Positions 28,054-38,362 of a stretch of 64,000 bases of DNA are shown piece after piece. The notes beneath the pieces were generated by a model that saw only the letters and a list, made by a program, of their open reading frames with translations, was not told the DNA's origin and did no database searches. Source of the DNA: Skeletonema tropicum (taxonomy: Eukaryota > Bacillariophyta > Thalassiosirophyceae > Thalassiosirales > Thalassiosiraceae); contig CM074133.1 in NCBI GenBank assembly GCA_037178625.1, forward strand, positions 3,782,001 through 3,846,000, in the 5' to 3' direction. Every line of letters starts with the position of its first letter. Position 1 is the stretch's first letter. The position numbers were made by a program, and so were the translations under genes.

Positions 28054-31000
28054 ATGGCAGACAACAACAATTCGGAGGAGGATGCTGGCAGCGGTGACGA
28101 GCAAGAGCAGGGCATCATGACCTCTGAAACTGCCGACGGCCCACGATCTTCCTCTTCGCCGTCGCATTGGGAAGCCGCTGCTGACGGAGGTGGAGGCACA
28201 TCGACATCGACAAACTCCGCAACAGCAACAGGAGAAACGTGGCTCCCTGGTGGACTCGAGAATGTAGACGGAGATGCAGCTCCAGTGCCTCTGATTCAAC
28301 AGATAGCTGAGATGGAACTTACTGAAAATGCCTTTATGTCTAAGCCATCTAAGCTGCCTACACATGGTGCAATAATGGAGCAGATTGAGGAGGAAGATGA
28401 TCGGCTCCGTGATGCTGGTGGACTCGAGAATGTAGGCGATGAATCAAAAGCAGAGATTGATTTCGGGACGGAATCAAACGACGAAGATGATGGGCCGCCT
28501 CTCCCTCTCACTTTTCAGCGAGATTCTCTGGCTGATAAGGAAGAAAAACAGGTGGTAGCACCACAAATATCAGCATCTAGTCCTCGTGAAGCGACCACTG
28601 TCAATTCTGATGTTACAGAAAGCAATGACAATGATGATGAAACGGGTGAGGGGGATCCAGATGATGTTCAGCAAATGGACGATGATGAAAATCAATCTCC
28701 TGGGGACGAAGAAAATTTGCAGCAGCGAGTTGTAGCACCCGAAAACAACGCTGCCAGCGACAATGAGGCTGTGGATCAGGTCTTACGAACAGCAGCAGAG
28801 AGAAACCCGTCGAACCCGTCATTGCACATTCTAGAAGCATGGATGGTTGAAGAAGAAGAAGAATTAGAGGAGGAGGAGGATTATGATACATCTCCTCAGG
28901 CCGCTGTTGCAACTGTTCTTGTACCTGTAGTCACTCCGGGTGGTAATGATACTGTGTATGAAGCAACTCCTGTAGAGCCGTGGTGGAAGCAGAGGCGAGT
29001 GAAAGTGTTTTTGGTGCTAATTTTTGCATTGATTACAGCGCTGACTGCTGGTCTTGGAGTATCACTGTCAAAGTCCCCTGATGCTGTTGCTGTTGCTTCA
29101 GAAATTACAGCATCCCCTTCGGTTGCCATCGAAAAAATAGCACCCCCTTCGATGAGTGTCACTCCTTCTCAATCTCCAAGCGTTCGCAATTATGCAATGC
29201 GAGGATCACTAATCCCTACACTCGGATTAGAAATTACAGCTCCTCCTTCGATGACGATGAGTCTCTCTCCTTCTCAATCTCCAAGCGAGCGATCTTATGC
29301 ATGCTTTGCTGATCGTGGCAGACTCAAGTCTGCCGTTGACCGGTATGTCCAACTTGGGTGTAATGAAGGGGCAGACTTTTGCCCTGCTAGCATTATTGGA
29401 AGGTATGGATGGCCAGTTGGATCCTGGTGTGTTGACAACGTAACTGACATGGCAAGCTTATTTGAGGGTCTCAAAACTTTTAACGAAGATATATCTGGGT
29501 GGAATATTGGTCAAGTTACCGATATGGGTGGAATGTTCTCTGGAGCTTCATCATTCAATCAGGATTTATCATCCTGGAATATGTCATCTGCTACAAACGC
29601 GAGAAAAATGTTCAGGGGGGCAACCTCCTTTAACCAGAATCTGTGTACGTGGGAGGACAGCTTTCCTTACAGCAATTCGAATGATATCTTTGTGGATTCG
29701 GGATGCACTATCAAACACGATCCATCATCTGTACATCGAGGCCCATTTTGTGCTTCCCACTGTAACGAGGTATCTCCGACGGATTGCTTCACCACACGGG
29801 ATGAGCTTAAGGCTGCGGTTAATCAATATATTCAAGGGTTCTGGGGGGAAGATGACAGATCAAAATATGGGTGGCCGATTGGGTCTTGGTGTGTGGGTAA
29901 CGTAACTGACATGTCAGAATTGTTTCAAGATCTTCCTTCATTTGACGAAGACATTTCTAGGTGGGATGTTGGTCAAGTTTCCAATATGAGTGGAATGTTC
30001 TGGGGAGCTTCGTCATTCAACCAAGATGATCTGTCTCGCTGGGATACTTCTGCAGTTCAAACTATGAGGTCCATGTTTGATAGAGCATCATCCTTTAATG
30101 GCGACATCTCGTCTTGGAATACATCTGCAGTGACTGATATGAGTTTGATGTTCTGGGGAGCTACATCATTCAAGCAAGATGATTTGTCTCGCTGGGACAC
30201 TTCAACCGTTCAAACTATGATGTCCATGTTCTATGCAGCATCATCCTTTAATGGCGACATCTCGTCTTGGAACACGTCTGCAGTGACTGACATGAGTTGG
30301 ATGTTCTGGAGAGCTTCATTATTCAACCAAGAAGATCTGTCTCGCTGGGATACTTCTGCAGTTCAAACTATGAGGTCCATGTTCTATGCAGCAGCATCTT
30401 TTGATGGCGACATCTCGTCTTGGAACACGTCTGCAGTGACTGACATGAGTTGGATGTTCTGGAGAGCTTCATTATTCAACCAAGAAGATCTGTCTCGCTG
30501 GGATACTTCTGCAGTTCAAACTATGAGGGCCATGTTTGATAGAGCATCATCCTTTAATGGCGACATCTCGTCTTGGAACACGTCTGCAGTGACTGATATG
30601 CAGAGGATGTTCTATGAAGCTTTATCATTCAACCAAGAAGATCTGTCTGACTGGGATACTTCTTCCGTAGCAACTATGAAGGCCATGTTTGATAGAGCAT
30701 CATCCTTTAATGGCGACATCTCGTCTTGGAACACGTCTGCAGTAACTCATTTGAGTGGCATGTTCGACGAAGCTTCATCCTTTGATGGCGACATCTCGAC
30801 ATGGGACACGGCTGCAGTGACTGATATGAGTTACATGTTCTGGGGAGCTTCATCTTTCAACCAAGAAGGTTTGTCACGCTGGGACATCTCAGCTGTAACT
30901 AATATGAGTTGGATGTTCTTTGAAGCAACTTCATTCAACCAGGATCTTTGTGCATGGAAGGTTAAATTCCCCTACAGCAGCGCAACAGATATATTTGTGG

Positions 31001-32226
31001 ATTCGGGCTGCAAATTTCAAGACAGTCCGCGCATTGAAGAGGGAGGGCCATTTTGTGCTTCCCACTGTAACGAGGTATCTCCGACGGATTGCTTCACCAC
31101 ACGGGATGAGCTTAAGGCTGCGGTTAATCAATATATTCAAGGGTTCTGGGGGGAAGATGACAGATCAAAATATGGGTGGCCGATTGGGTCTTGGTGTGTG
31201 GGTAACGTAACTGACATGTCAGAATTGTTTCAAGATCTTCCTTCATTTGACGAAGACATTTCTAGGTGGGATGTTGGTCAAGTTTCCAATATGAGTGGAA
31301 TGTTCTGGGGAGCTTCGTCATTCAACCAAGAAGATCTGTCTCGCTGGAATACTTCTGCAGTTCAAACTATGAGGTCCATGTTTGATAGAGCATCATCCTT
31401 TAATGGCGACATCTCGTCTTGGAATACATCTGCAGTGACTGATATGAGTTTGATGTTCTGGGGAGCTACATCATTCAAGCAAGATGATTTGTCTCGCTGG
31501 GACACTTCTGCAGTTCAAACTATGAGGTCCATGTTCTATGCAGCAGCATCTTTTGATGGCGACATCTCGTCTTGGAACACGTCTGCAGTGACTGACATGA
31601 GTTGGATGTTCCGGGGAGCTTCATTATTCAACCAAGAAGATCTGTCTCGCTGGGATACTTCTGCAGTTCAAACTATGAGGTCCATGTTTGATAGAGCATC
31701 ATCCTTTAATGGCGACATCTCGTCTTGGAACACGTCTGCAGTGACTGATATGCAATGGATGTTCTATGAAGCTTTATCATTCAACCAAGAAGATCTGTCT
31801 GACTGGGATACTTCTTCCGTAGCAACTATGAGGGCCATGTTTGATAGAGCATCATCCTTTAATGGCGACATCTCGTCTTGGAACACGTCTGCAGTAACTC
31901 ATTTGAGTGGCATGTTCTACGAAGCTTCTTCCTTTGATGGCGACATCTCGACATGGGACACGGCTGCAGTGACTGATATGAGTTACATGTTCTGGGGAGC
32001 TTCATCTTTCAACCAAGAAGGTTTGTCACGCTGGGACATCTCAGCTGTAACTAATATGAGTTGGATGTTCTTTGAAGCAACTTCATTCAACCAGGATCTT
32101 TGTGCATGGAAGGATAGCTTCCCTTACAGCAGCTCAACTAATATATTTGTGGATTCGGGCTGCAAATTTCAAGACAGTCCGCTCAAGGGAGGGCCATTCT
32201 GTGCTTCGTCTTGCACCAACAGTTGA
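28054..32226 (+). CDS. BspA-like (DUF285) repeat membrane protein
   Basis: 1390 residues. Residues 1-310 are acidic and low-complexity (Glu/Asp/Ser-rich). A single hydrophobic segment at about 316-338 (VFLVLIFALITALTAGL) preceded by WWKQRRVK should be a signal anchor, leaving the C-terminal part outside. A Ser/Pro linker follows. From about 415 the protein consists of DUF285 repeats (SxMFxxAxSFNxDISxWDTS type), arranged in three blocks, each opened by a conserved Cys/Trp unit (CFTTRDELKAAV, YGWPIGSWCVGNVTDM) and closed by DLCAWK, FPYSS, IFVDSGC. The last two blocks are close copies 1305 bases apart, with at least one repeat pair missing from the last. Such proteins are thought to act in adhesion or surface recognition; the ligand is unknown. 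Confidence 0.9.
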   Translation: MADNNNSEEDAGSGDEQEQGIMTSETADGPRSSSSPSHWEAAADGGGGTSTSTNSATATGETWLPGGLENVDGDAAPVPLIQQIAEMELTENAFMSKPSKLPTHGAIMEQIEEEDDRLRDAGGLENVGDESKAEIDFGTESNDEDDGPPLPLTFQRDSLADKEEKQVVAPQISASSPREATTVNSDVTESNDNDDETGEGDPDDVQQMDDDENQSPGDEENLQQRVVAPENNAASDNEAVDQVLRTAAERNPSNPSLHILEAWMVEEEEELEEEEDYDTSPQAAVATVLVPVVTPGGNDTVYEATPVEPWWKQRRVKVFLVLIFALITALTAGLGVSLSKSPDAVAVASEITASPSVAIEKIAPPSMSVTPSQSPSVRNYAMRGSLIPTLGLEITAPPSMTMSLSPSQSPSERSYACFADRGRLKSAVDRYVQLGCNEGADFCPASIIGRYGWPVGSWCVDNVTDMASLFEGLKTFNEDISGWNIGQVTDMGGMFSGASSFNQDLSSWNMSSATNARKMFRGATSFNQNLCTWEDSFPYSNSNDIFVDSGCTIKHDPSSVHRGPFCASHCNEVSPTDCFTTRDELKAAVNQYIQGFWGEDDRSKYGWPIGSWCVGNVTDMSELFQDLPSFDEDISRWDVGQVSNMSGMFWGASSFNQDDLSRWDTSAVQTMRSMFDRASSFNGDISSWNTSAVTDMSLMFWGATSFKQDDLSRWDTSTVQTMMSMFYAASSFNGDISSWNTSAVTDMSWMFWRASLFNQEDLSRWDTSAVQTMRSMFYAAASFDGDISSWNTSAVTDMSWMFWRASLFNQEDLSRWDTSAVQTMRAMFDRASSFNGDISSWNTSAVTDMQRMFYEALSFNQEDLSDWDTSSVATMKAMFDRASSFNGDISSWNTSAVTHLSGMFDEASSFDGDISTWDTAAVTDMSYMFWGASSFNQEGLSRWDISAVTNMSWMFFEATSFNQDLCAWKVKFPYSSATDIFVDSGCKFQDSPRIEEGGPFCASHCNEVSPTDCFTTRDELKAAVNQYIQGFWGEDDRSKYGWPIGSWCVGNVTDMSELFQDLPSFDEDISRWDVGQVSNMSGMFWGASSFNQEDLSRWNTSAVQTMRSMFDRASSFNGDISSWNTSAVTDMSLMFWGATSFKQDDLSRWDTSAVQTMRSMFYAAASFDGDISSWNTSAVTDMSWMFRGASLFNQEDLSRWDTSAVQTMRSMFDRASSFNGDISSWNTSAVTDMQWMFYEALSFNQEDLSDWDTSSVATMRAMFDRASSFNGDISSWNTSAVTHLSGMFYEASSFDGDISTWDTAAVTDMSYMFWGASSFNQEGLSRWDISAVTNMSWMFFEATSFNQDLCAWKDSFPYSSSTNIFVDSGCKFQDSPLKGGPFCASSCTNS

Positions 32227-32458
32227 GTGTATGATCAAAGTGAATGAATAAGATAACTTTTGATTAAGTGCTTTCTTGTTATCGCTTCCCTAAACAAACC
32301 CGCTTTTGGGGTGAGTTGTGAGTCCATGTTCAGTTGATGGTTCTGGTTCTCGTGTTTCATTCTGAATCTCATTCGCACACTAATTGTTTGGCAGTGCTTG
32401 CGTACCATTCCCTTCTGTCTGCATTCTGCATCAACTTTCGTGCTAGAATTATGCACGG
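32227..32458. other. Downstream region of the BspA-like gene, no gene
   Basis: No supported frame. Confidence 0.3.
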
Positions 32459-32560
32459 CTATTCATGCCACATGAACAAAGCAATTGGGTCATTCGCTTT
32501 GACCCTCTTCATTTCGTTGCGTATTCTGCAACTGTTTCGGGTAGTACCGCGTACCTGAGA
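32459..32560 (-). pseudogene. Tiny MYND family fragment
   Basis: The minus strand reads RNEMKRVKANDPIALFMWHE, matching the linker between RING-like block and Sel1 repeats of the family (DKQRMKRVEANDPFAL). Nothing else of the gene remains here. Confidence 0.6.
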
Positions 32561-33839
32561 CGGGCATCTTGATACTGACACCTCCATAGACCTCTCCAAC
32601 ACCTGCCAGGAATAATCATTCTGTGCTCTGCACCTCTGGTATGTCATAGCACCGTCGAGTTCGTTCAAAGGCAGTAAATAAATTATTAATATCATCATGT
32701 TAGAGGGGAGGCGGAAAAATTGTTTTCAATGTAGCAATGATGCATGGATGGATTATTTGTTTGCCATATCTCTAGCTAGAGGTGAAGTTTTTGCTCAATC
32801 TTGTAAACCTCTCAACTGCTATAGCTATCCTCCTCATCAAGTGGAATAACTAAGTTTTGATGGAACTCAGAGGCAGCCACTGCTTTGGCAGCTGCTTATT
32901 GAGATATTAATTATTACGCTGTGCTATGATTACTTATGAATTATATATGAAGGAGAGAGCTACGTAGATTCCAAAGGGCGACTATTTTTTGAGACAGGCA
33001 TCTTGCATACCTTCGATAAATAAAAATTGTGGTCGGTGTTCCTGTGTACATTTTGTCAAAATCCGCTGTGACAAGGAGTGACAACCTAAAGTTTTTTCGT
33101 TTTTGTAGTTCAGGAGTAGATCAGCTACTGCTTTGGCAGCTATTACTGCACTTATTGAGATGATAGTTATTATGCTGTGCTCGTAATAATGAGTAAAGAG
33201 AGCTAGCGCTACTGCTCTAGAGAGAGCACAACATGATCGTATATAGCTACGATGCACTCGTTGGCGGACTATTTGAGACAGGCATCTTGATGCAACATCA
33301 ACAGCCTGACCCACGGACAGAACCTGACCCGCCAAAACACGTGGGCAAACAAGACCTTTTTTTTTTCACACACCTCCGCTCCGGTAAATTGGCCATAAAT
33401 AGTACTTAGGGAGGTCGATAGGGTGACAAATGTACTCTACTTTATGCCCAAAACGATGATAGGACCGTTTTAGTCTATATCTCAGGAGATGAATCCTAGT
33501 CAGGATAGTTTGGGTTGCATCAGCCCTACAAGACACTGTGGTTCCATTCTAAGCTAGAGTTTGTTAGCCAAATTTGTCTCTAGTAAATACTATGGGTAAA
33601 CAAAAATGCATATCTCAGCGAAAAAATGAGATATGTCTACAAATCCTTTGTATTCAGTATTCGCATTAATACACTCTAAAGGACTGTATCATTGGTTATG
33701 TCTATATCTTGTCTATATCTGAAATAAAATTCTGGGCTCTAGTAGAGTACCTTAGGCCGCCAGGTAGCAGGTATGTAGGCGCTCTAGACTCTAGAAGCGC
33801 CGCCTTTCTTTTGCTTTCGGTGTAGAAGAGAGAGCTAGC
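32561..33839. other. Repeat-rich spacer without genes
   Basis: Contains copies of the TTGGCAGCT, CTTATTGAGAT, GCTGTGCT repeat (32877-32925 and 33125-33182) and of TTGAGACAGGCATCTTG (32985, 33270), plus AATAAATTATTAATATCATC, GGGAGGCGG near 32672-32712, an echo of the 5' module at 26540-26585. No supported gene. Confidence 0.4.
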
Positions 33840-33908
33840 AGAGCTACACCGAACTGACCAACACTCAAATGACAGGCAGAAGCAAATAAATTAACTAATA
33901 TCATAAAT
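33840..33908 (+). promoter_or_regulatory. Conserved 5' module of plus-strand MYND genes (type B)
   Basis: CACTCAAATGACAGGCAGAA, GCAAATAAATTAACTAATAT, CATAAAT next to the ATG. Shared with the stub at 26591 and in part with 32665-32700. Different from type A. Confidence 0.5.
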
Positions 33909-34829
33909 ATGAGCGAAGAGAATGAGGCGGTGAAAACTGCATTATCTTGTTGTGCTTCATGCGGCATCGCAGAAGTTGATGACATCAAATTAGTGTCATG
34001 TAATGATTGCGATCTCGTTCGATATTGCAGCGATGAGTGTCAGACGGAGAATAAAACGCAGCACGAAGAAGCATGCAAGAAGCGAGTGGCTGAATTACGC
34101 GATGAATTATTATTCAAACAACCAGAAAGTACTCATCTTGGGGATTGCCCGATCTGCTTTTTACCTCTGCCGATTGATAAATCAAAATCTATCACTTATG
34201 AATGCTGCAGTAAAATGATTTGCAATGGCTGTGATTATGCAAATCAGAAGCGACTGGCGGAGATGAGGATGAGGCTCAAACAAACGTGCCCATTCTGCCG
34301 AGAACCAACGCTTTTCACTATGGAAGAAAGTGTGAAACTAATGATAAAAAGAGCAGAGGCGAATGATCCAGTTGCAATGCACATGCATGGACTGTTACAA
34401 TACGATGAGGGGAATTTTAGTAGAGCATTTGAGTGGTTTTCAAAGGCTGCTGAGTTGGGAAATGTAGAGGCGCACTTTAGAATGGCAGGTATATATATGA
34501 TTGGTGATGCTGTTGAGAAGGATGAGGGGAAATTTTTATATCATTTGGAAGAGGCAGCAATCGGAGGGCACCCCAAAGCTAGACATGATCTTGGATGCTA
34601 CGAATTGAGCAATGACAATGTTGAAAGAGCAGTGAAACATCACATCATCGCAGCCAAACAAGGAGAATATTATTCATCCAAAATGCTGATGGATGCATTC
34701 AAAGGGGGATTCGTGGAAAAAGATGTTCTTGCTGCTACTCTCCGGGTACACCAAGCCGCTGTGGATGCAACCAAGAGTCAGCAAAGGGAGACGGCCGATG
34801 AATTCTTCGCAGTATTAAATGGTAAATGA
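33909..34829 (+). CDS. MYND/RING-like/Sel1-repeat protein (plus-strand member)
   Basis: 306 residues. MYND finger CCASCGIAEVDDIKLVSCND to HEEACKKR; RING-like GDCPIC, ECCSKMICNGC, CPFCREP; Sel1-like repeats (MIGDAVEKDEGKFLYHLEEA, LSNDNVERAVKHHIIAAKQG); TLRVHQAAVDATKSQQRE. Together with the genes at 26591 and 37473 it forms a subgroup with its own 5' module and an acidic second MYND half (SDECQTENKTQHEE). Intact. About 36 bases downstream of the stop, at 34866-34905, SPQREAAERYPE is readable, the end of another lost copy. Confidence 0.9.
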   Translation: MSEENEAVKTALSCCASCGIAEVDDIKLVSCNDCDLVRYCSDECQTENKTQHEEACKKRVAELRDELLFKQPESTHLGDCPICFLPLPIDKSKSITYECCSKMICNGCDYANQKRLAEMRMRLKQTCPFCREPTLFTMEESVKLMIKRAEANDPVAMHMHGLLQYDEGNFSRAFEWFSKAAELGNVEAHFRMAGIYMIGDAVEKDEGKFLYHLEEAAIGGHPKARHDLGCYELSNDNVERAVKHHIIAAKQGEYYSSKMLMDAFKGGFVEKDVLAATLRVHQAAVDATKSQQRETADEFFAVLNGK

Positions 34830-34865
34830 TTGATTTTTTCGAGTGTCCTTGCTACGAAGTACGAA

Positions 34866-35143
34866 GAGTCCACAGAGGGAGGCAGCCGAAAGATATCCAG
34901 AGACAGAGATCCAGATTGACCACCAGCCACCAGCGTCAGATATGCGATTAATAATAATGAAGCGAGTGTAGATGAGCGAACCAGTTGTGCGATGCGCCGA
35001 GAATGGAGTATTGGAGGAAGGGTGACTTAGTAGAAGTACTAGTATCAGTGCATTCTCTAGTGCATTGATTTGGGAGCATTGAAGTGCAGAAAATTAAGCA
35101 AAGATGACCTTGGTAGTACTTTGCGTGCACACTCTAGGCAGCC
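34866..35143 (+). pseudogene. C-terminal fragments of further MYND family copies
   Basis: SPQREAAERYPE at 34866-34905 and SKDDLGSTLRAHSRQPS at 35094-35143 match the last 30 residues of the family. The order is reversed relative to an intact gene, so they come from two different copies. Confidence 0.5.
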
Positions 35144-35421
35144 ATCTATCTATGGGTTTGTGCCTGTGCCGTTCATTATTTGTTTCTGTGAGAGAGCGGA
35201 GAGCGAGGAGGGAGTATTATTTTCGGAAGCAAAATCTTGTAGCTTGTTTGTTGTTGGGCTTGTTTCCATGTCTAATCTGTATTTCACGTCATCCCTCTGT
35301 CACACACTGCCTGCTCTGCAAAATCAAATGAATCTTCACGAATCTTGCTTCGTCATCATGACGTAGAGAGTCACACACACCACGCACCGTCACAGGACAC
35401 GCACAGTTCAAACAACCAACC

Positions 35422-36136
35422 ATGAACTTCCGCACCTTAGCCCTGCTCGTTGCAGCTACTAGCCGCTCTACCGTTAGTGGATTCTCACCTGCTGCTTCAT
35501 CTTCTATCGCTGCTGCTAGATTTGGTGGTGAGTATGTAATGAATTTTATATCTAGTGCTTTGATCATGAGAAAGTTAGCGGCGAGTGTCTATTTTGCATG
35601 CACTTGTTCTGTGATGTTCTCAGCCATCGATTATTGGATACTCGCGCCTAACATCTTTCATCTCTCCATCGTTCCATACCAATCAACGTAACAACAACAT
35701 CGTAGCACACACCATCAACAACTTCACAGTCCGAAACATGTCCGCCGCCAGCAGTGAACCCCGCAAAGCCGGAGTATCCTCTCCCACCGACCTCAAAGAA
35801 TTCGTCTCCTCCGCCGGATCCTCCCTCCTAGTAGTCGATGTACGTCACCCCGACGCATCGGTAGAACCAGGTGATGCCAAATCACTCGCCGTTGCTGGAT
35901 TTCCCGATAAAGAGAGCAACTATCGTCCCAATGCGATAAATTTACCGTGGAGTCGGGAAAGTAACTCTATGGAAGTTCCAGAGGTTGATAAGGATACACC
36001 GATAATTACCCATTGTGGTGGTGGTGGACGAGGACAAAAGGCGAAGGATTATTTGGAGAGTGTTGGATTTACAAAGGTGTTGAATGGGGGTGGACCTAAG
36101 GAGACTGAGTGTTGGGCTGAGTATGGTGACAAATAG
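35422..36136 (+). CDS. Rhodanese-domain protein with N-terminal presequence, one intron
   Basis: Exon 1 is 35422-35527 and the intron begins GTGAGT at 35528. The acceptor is TAG ending at 35705 or CAG ending at 35729; both keep the frame, giving 178 or 170 residues. Exon 1 encodes a hydrophobic signal-like start followed by VSGFSPAAS, which resembles the ASAFAP-type cleavage site of diatom plastid proteins. Exon 2 encodes a single rhodanese domain: LLVVDVRHP, YRPNAINLPW, active-site Cys in ITHCGGGGRGQKA, and VLNGGGPKE near the end. Rhodanese domains transfer sulfur from a persulfide on the active-site Cys. Plastid location is inferred. Confidence 0.8.
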
Positions 36137-36464
36137 AATGTGTGCATATTGATGTGAAGTCTGTGTGGGGATAGTGGTTGATAGGAGAATGTTTGATAAG
36201 ATACGCATTGGTGATATTGGAGAAGTTGAATACGTGATATGTAACAAAAAAATCTGCAGGGTGGATGTGTACTCAAGATGAGAATAGGAGAATGCTTGTT
36301 TCATTATTGAATCAAAATCAAATAGTTCTAGCATCAGATCAAAGAAGCATATCATCAATAATCTAATGCATTACTCAACCAAGTTTACCTCTTGTCTCAG
36401 ATGTTGAGGCATCGGCTGTGTAAGGTTCTAAAGATTAGACAATTTCGAGCATTGCATTGCATTA
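36137..36464. other. No gene recognised
   Basis: AT-rich 3' flank of the rhodanese gene; no supported frame. Confidence 0.3.
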
Positions 36465-36740
36465 CATGAAGAGGCTGCTACCAGTGGTCACCCAGAAGCT
36501 AATTTGAACTTGGATGTCACGAGGGGAACAATGGTAATAAGGAAGAGCCTTGAAACATTTGATCACAGGCGCCACACAGGGAGATGATGTATGATCCAAA
36601 ATGCTGATAGCTGCATTCAAGAGGGGATTTGTCAGCAGAGAGGACGTGCTGCTACTCTTTGTGCACACCAGACAGCTGTGGATGCAACTAAAAGTCCGCA
36701 GAGGGACGCTGCCAAAGATTGGCTCAAAGAAGAATGAGCT
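36465..36740 (+). pseudogene. Sel1/C-terminal fragment of a MYND family gene
   Basis: Readable in several frames: HEEAATSGHPEAN, LKHLITGATQGDD, SKMLIAAFKRGFVSREDV and AVDATKSPQRDAAKD. At least three frameshifts; zinc fingers absent. Confidence 0.7.
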
Positions 36741-37472
36741 TGAGTGTCAATCTGCAAGAAGTCATCTTCGTCACATGATTTTCGGCGATTTAGGATATTG
36801 ATGAAGGCAGGTTACGCTTGGCCTCCTTTAGATTTAGAGCACTTTTATGCAATGAATATCGATATTGGAGTGTATTTATTATCTCATTCAGCTCAACTAT
36901 TGAAACACTCGTATGTTCCTTCTTTGTCATTCTGACGACAGTCTTGCAGTCGGTCAGCGAGAAGGCTTTTGTACCCTTCTGAAGTTTGATGATCAACTTA
37001 CGGGAACTTACGCCCAAAAATGCCCGAGCGAAGTCAATCACACTGTGACTGACACCATCTCATCTTTCGAGTGACGCGCATGCAGTGATACATATATACT
37101 TCACACCTCGGAACTTTTGGGCAAAGAACTTTTGGCTCTAGAGAGAGTAGAGAGAGAGCTGGGCAAAGCTTGCATGCCGGCCACAACAACCTTGTCCATG
37201 CATCCATCGCAGATGCATCTGTCCCGAGTTCCGACACTCAATAGAACGCAACGACTGAAAAATACATTCACATAGCCGAAGTGGGGCAGCGTATCTTGCA
37301 GCCTTATTAATCGTCGTCGTCGTACAAGCTAAAACTAAAAAGTATTGTACTTCAGTCCAGTGCAGGGTCTTATTATCTAATTATCTACACTGTTTTCAAA
37401 GGCTTGAAGGGAAAGGACAGTCCGTTGACGCGCAGTGGCCCTCTTGTATAATTTTGGCACGGGCGGGAAAAC
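36741..37472. other. Spacer upstream of the MYND gene at 37473
   Basis: No recognised gene; a minus-strand frame at 36790-37041 has no known domain. Near 37400 GGCTTGAAGGGAAAGGACAG resembles the sequence at 27885 upstream of the BspA-like gene. Confidence 0.3.
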
Positions 37473-38362
37473 ATGAGCGAAGATAAAGAGGTCAGCACAT
37501 CAAGTTGTGCTTCCTGCGGTATAGCAGAAGTTGATGACATTAAATTGAAGCATTGCACCGCTTGCGATCTTGTTGGATACTGTAGTGATTCATGTCAGCA
37601 AATTCATAAATCACATCATGAAGAAGCGTGCAAAAGACGAGCCGCTGAGTTACATGACGAATTATTATTCAAACAACCGGAAAGCAGAAATAATATGGGG
37701 GACTGTCCGATCTGCATGATCCCACTGCAGCATGATGAAACAATGTCTGTAATCACGACATGTTGCAGCAAATTCATTTGCAATGGCTGTGATATTGCCA
37801 CTCGCTTAGCATCAATGAATTCTTTATGCCCACTCTGTCGAGAACCAGCGCCCTCCACTATTGAGGAAAGTGAGAAGCTAATGATAAAAAGAGCAGAGGC
37901 GAATGATCCAGTTGCAATGTATTATCATGGACTGGCACAATACAAGAAGGGGAGCATAGCAGAGCATTGGATTGGTTTACAAAGGCTGCTGAGTTGGGAA
38001 ATGTAGTGGCGCACTTTAGACTGGCAGGTATGTATATGACTGGTGATGGTGTTGAGAAGGACATGAGGGAGGCAATTCACCATCTGGAGGTGGCTGCTAT
38101 TGAAGGGCATCCCAAAGCTAGATACCTTCTTGGATCGTATGAAGAGGAAATAGGCAATGTTGAAAGATCAGTCAAACATTACATCATCGGTGCCAAACTG
38201 GGAGATATTTTTTCAACCAAAATGCTGATGACCGCATTTAAGTATGGAGAAATCAACAAAGAGGACCTTGCTGCTACTCTTCGTGCACACCAGGCAGCTG
38301 TCGACGCAACAAAGAGTCCACAACGGGAGGCAGCTGAAGAATTTCATCGAATGCGGAAGTAA
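37473..38362 (+). pseudogene. MYND/RING-like/Sel1 gene with a 1-base frameshift
   Basis: The first part (37473 to about 37950) encodes the MYND finger (CASCGIAEVDDIKLKHC) and RING-like block (GDCPIC, TCCSKFICNGC, CPLCREP). The frame then shifts: GGGGAGCATAGCAGAGCATTGGATTGG needs one more base near 37953 to align with GGGGAATTTTAGTAGAGCAT of the 33909 gene. The remainder (37967-38362) encodes intact Sel1-like repeats (TGDGVEKDMREAIHHLEVAA) and TLRAHQAAVDATKSPQRE in the next frame. Otherwise well preserved, so either a very young pseudogene or a sequence error. Confidence 0.8.

Noticed and set aside
37925..38110. Minus-strand frames opposite the MYND genes, repeated in several loci
   Set aside because: Mirror frames of conserved coding sequence; they recur only because the genes are paralogs.
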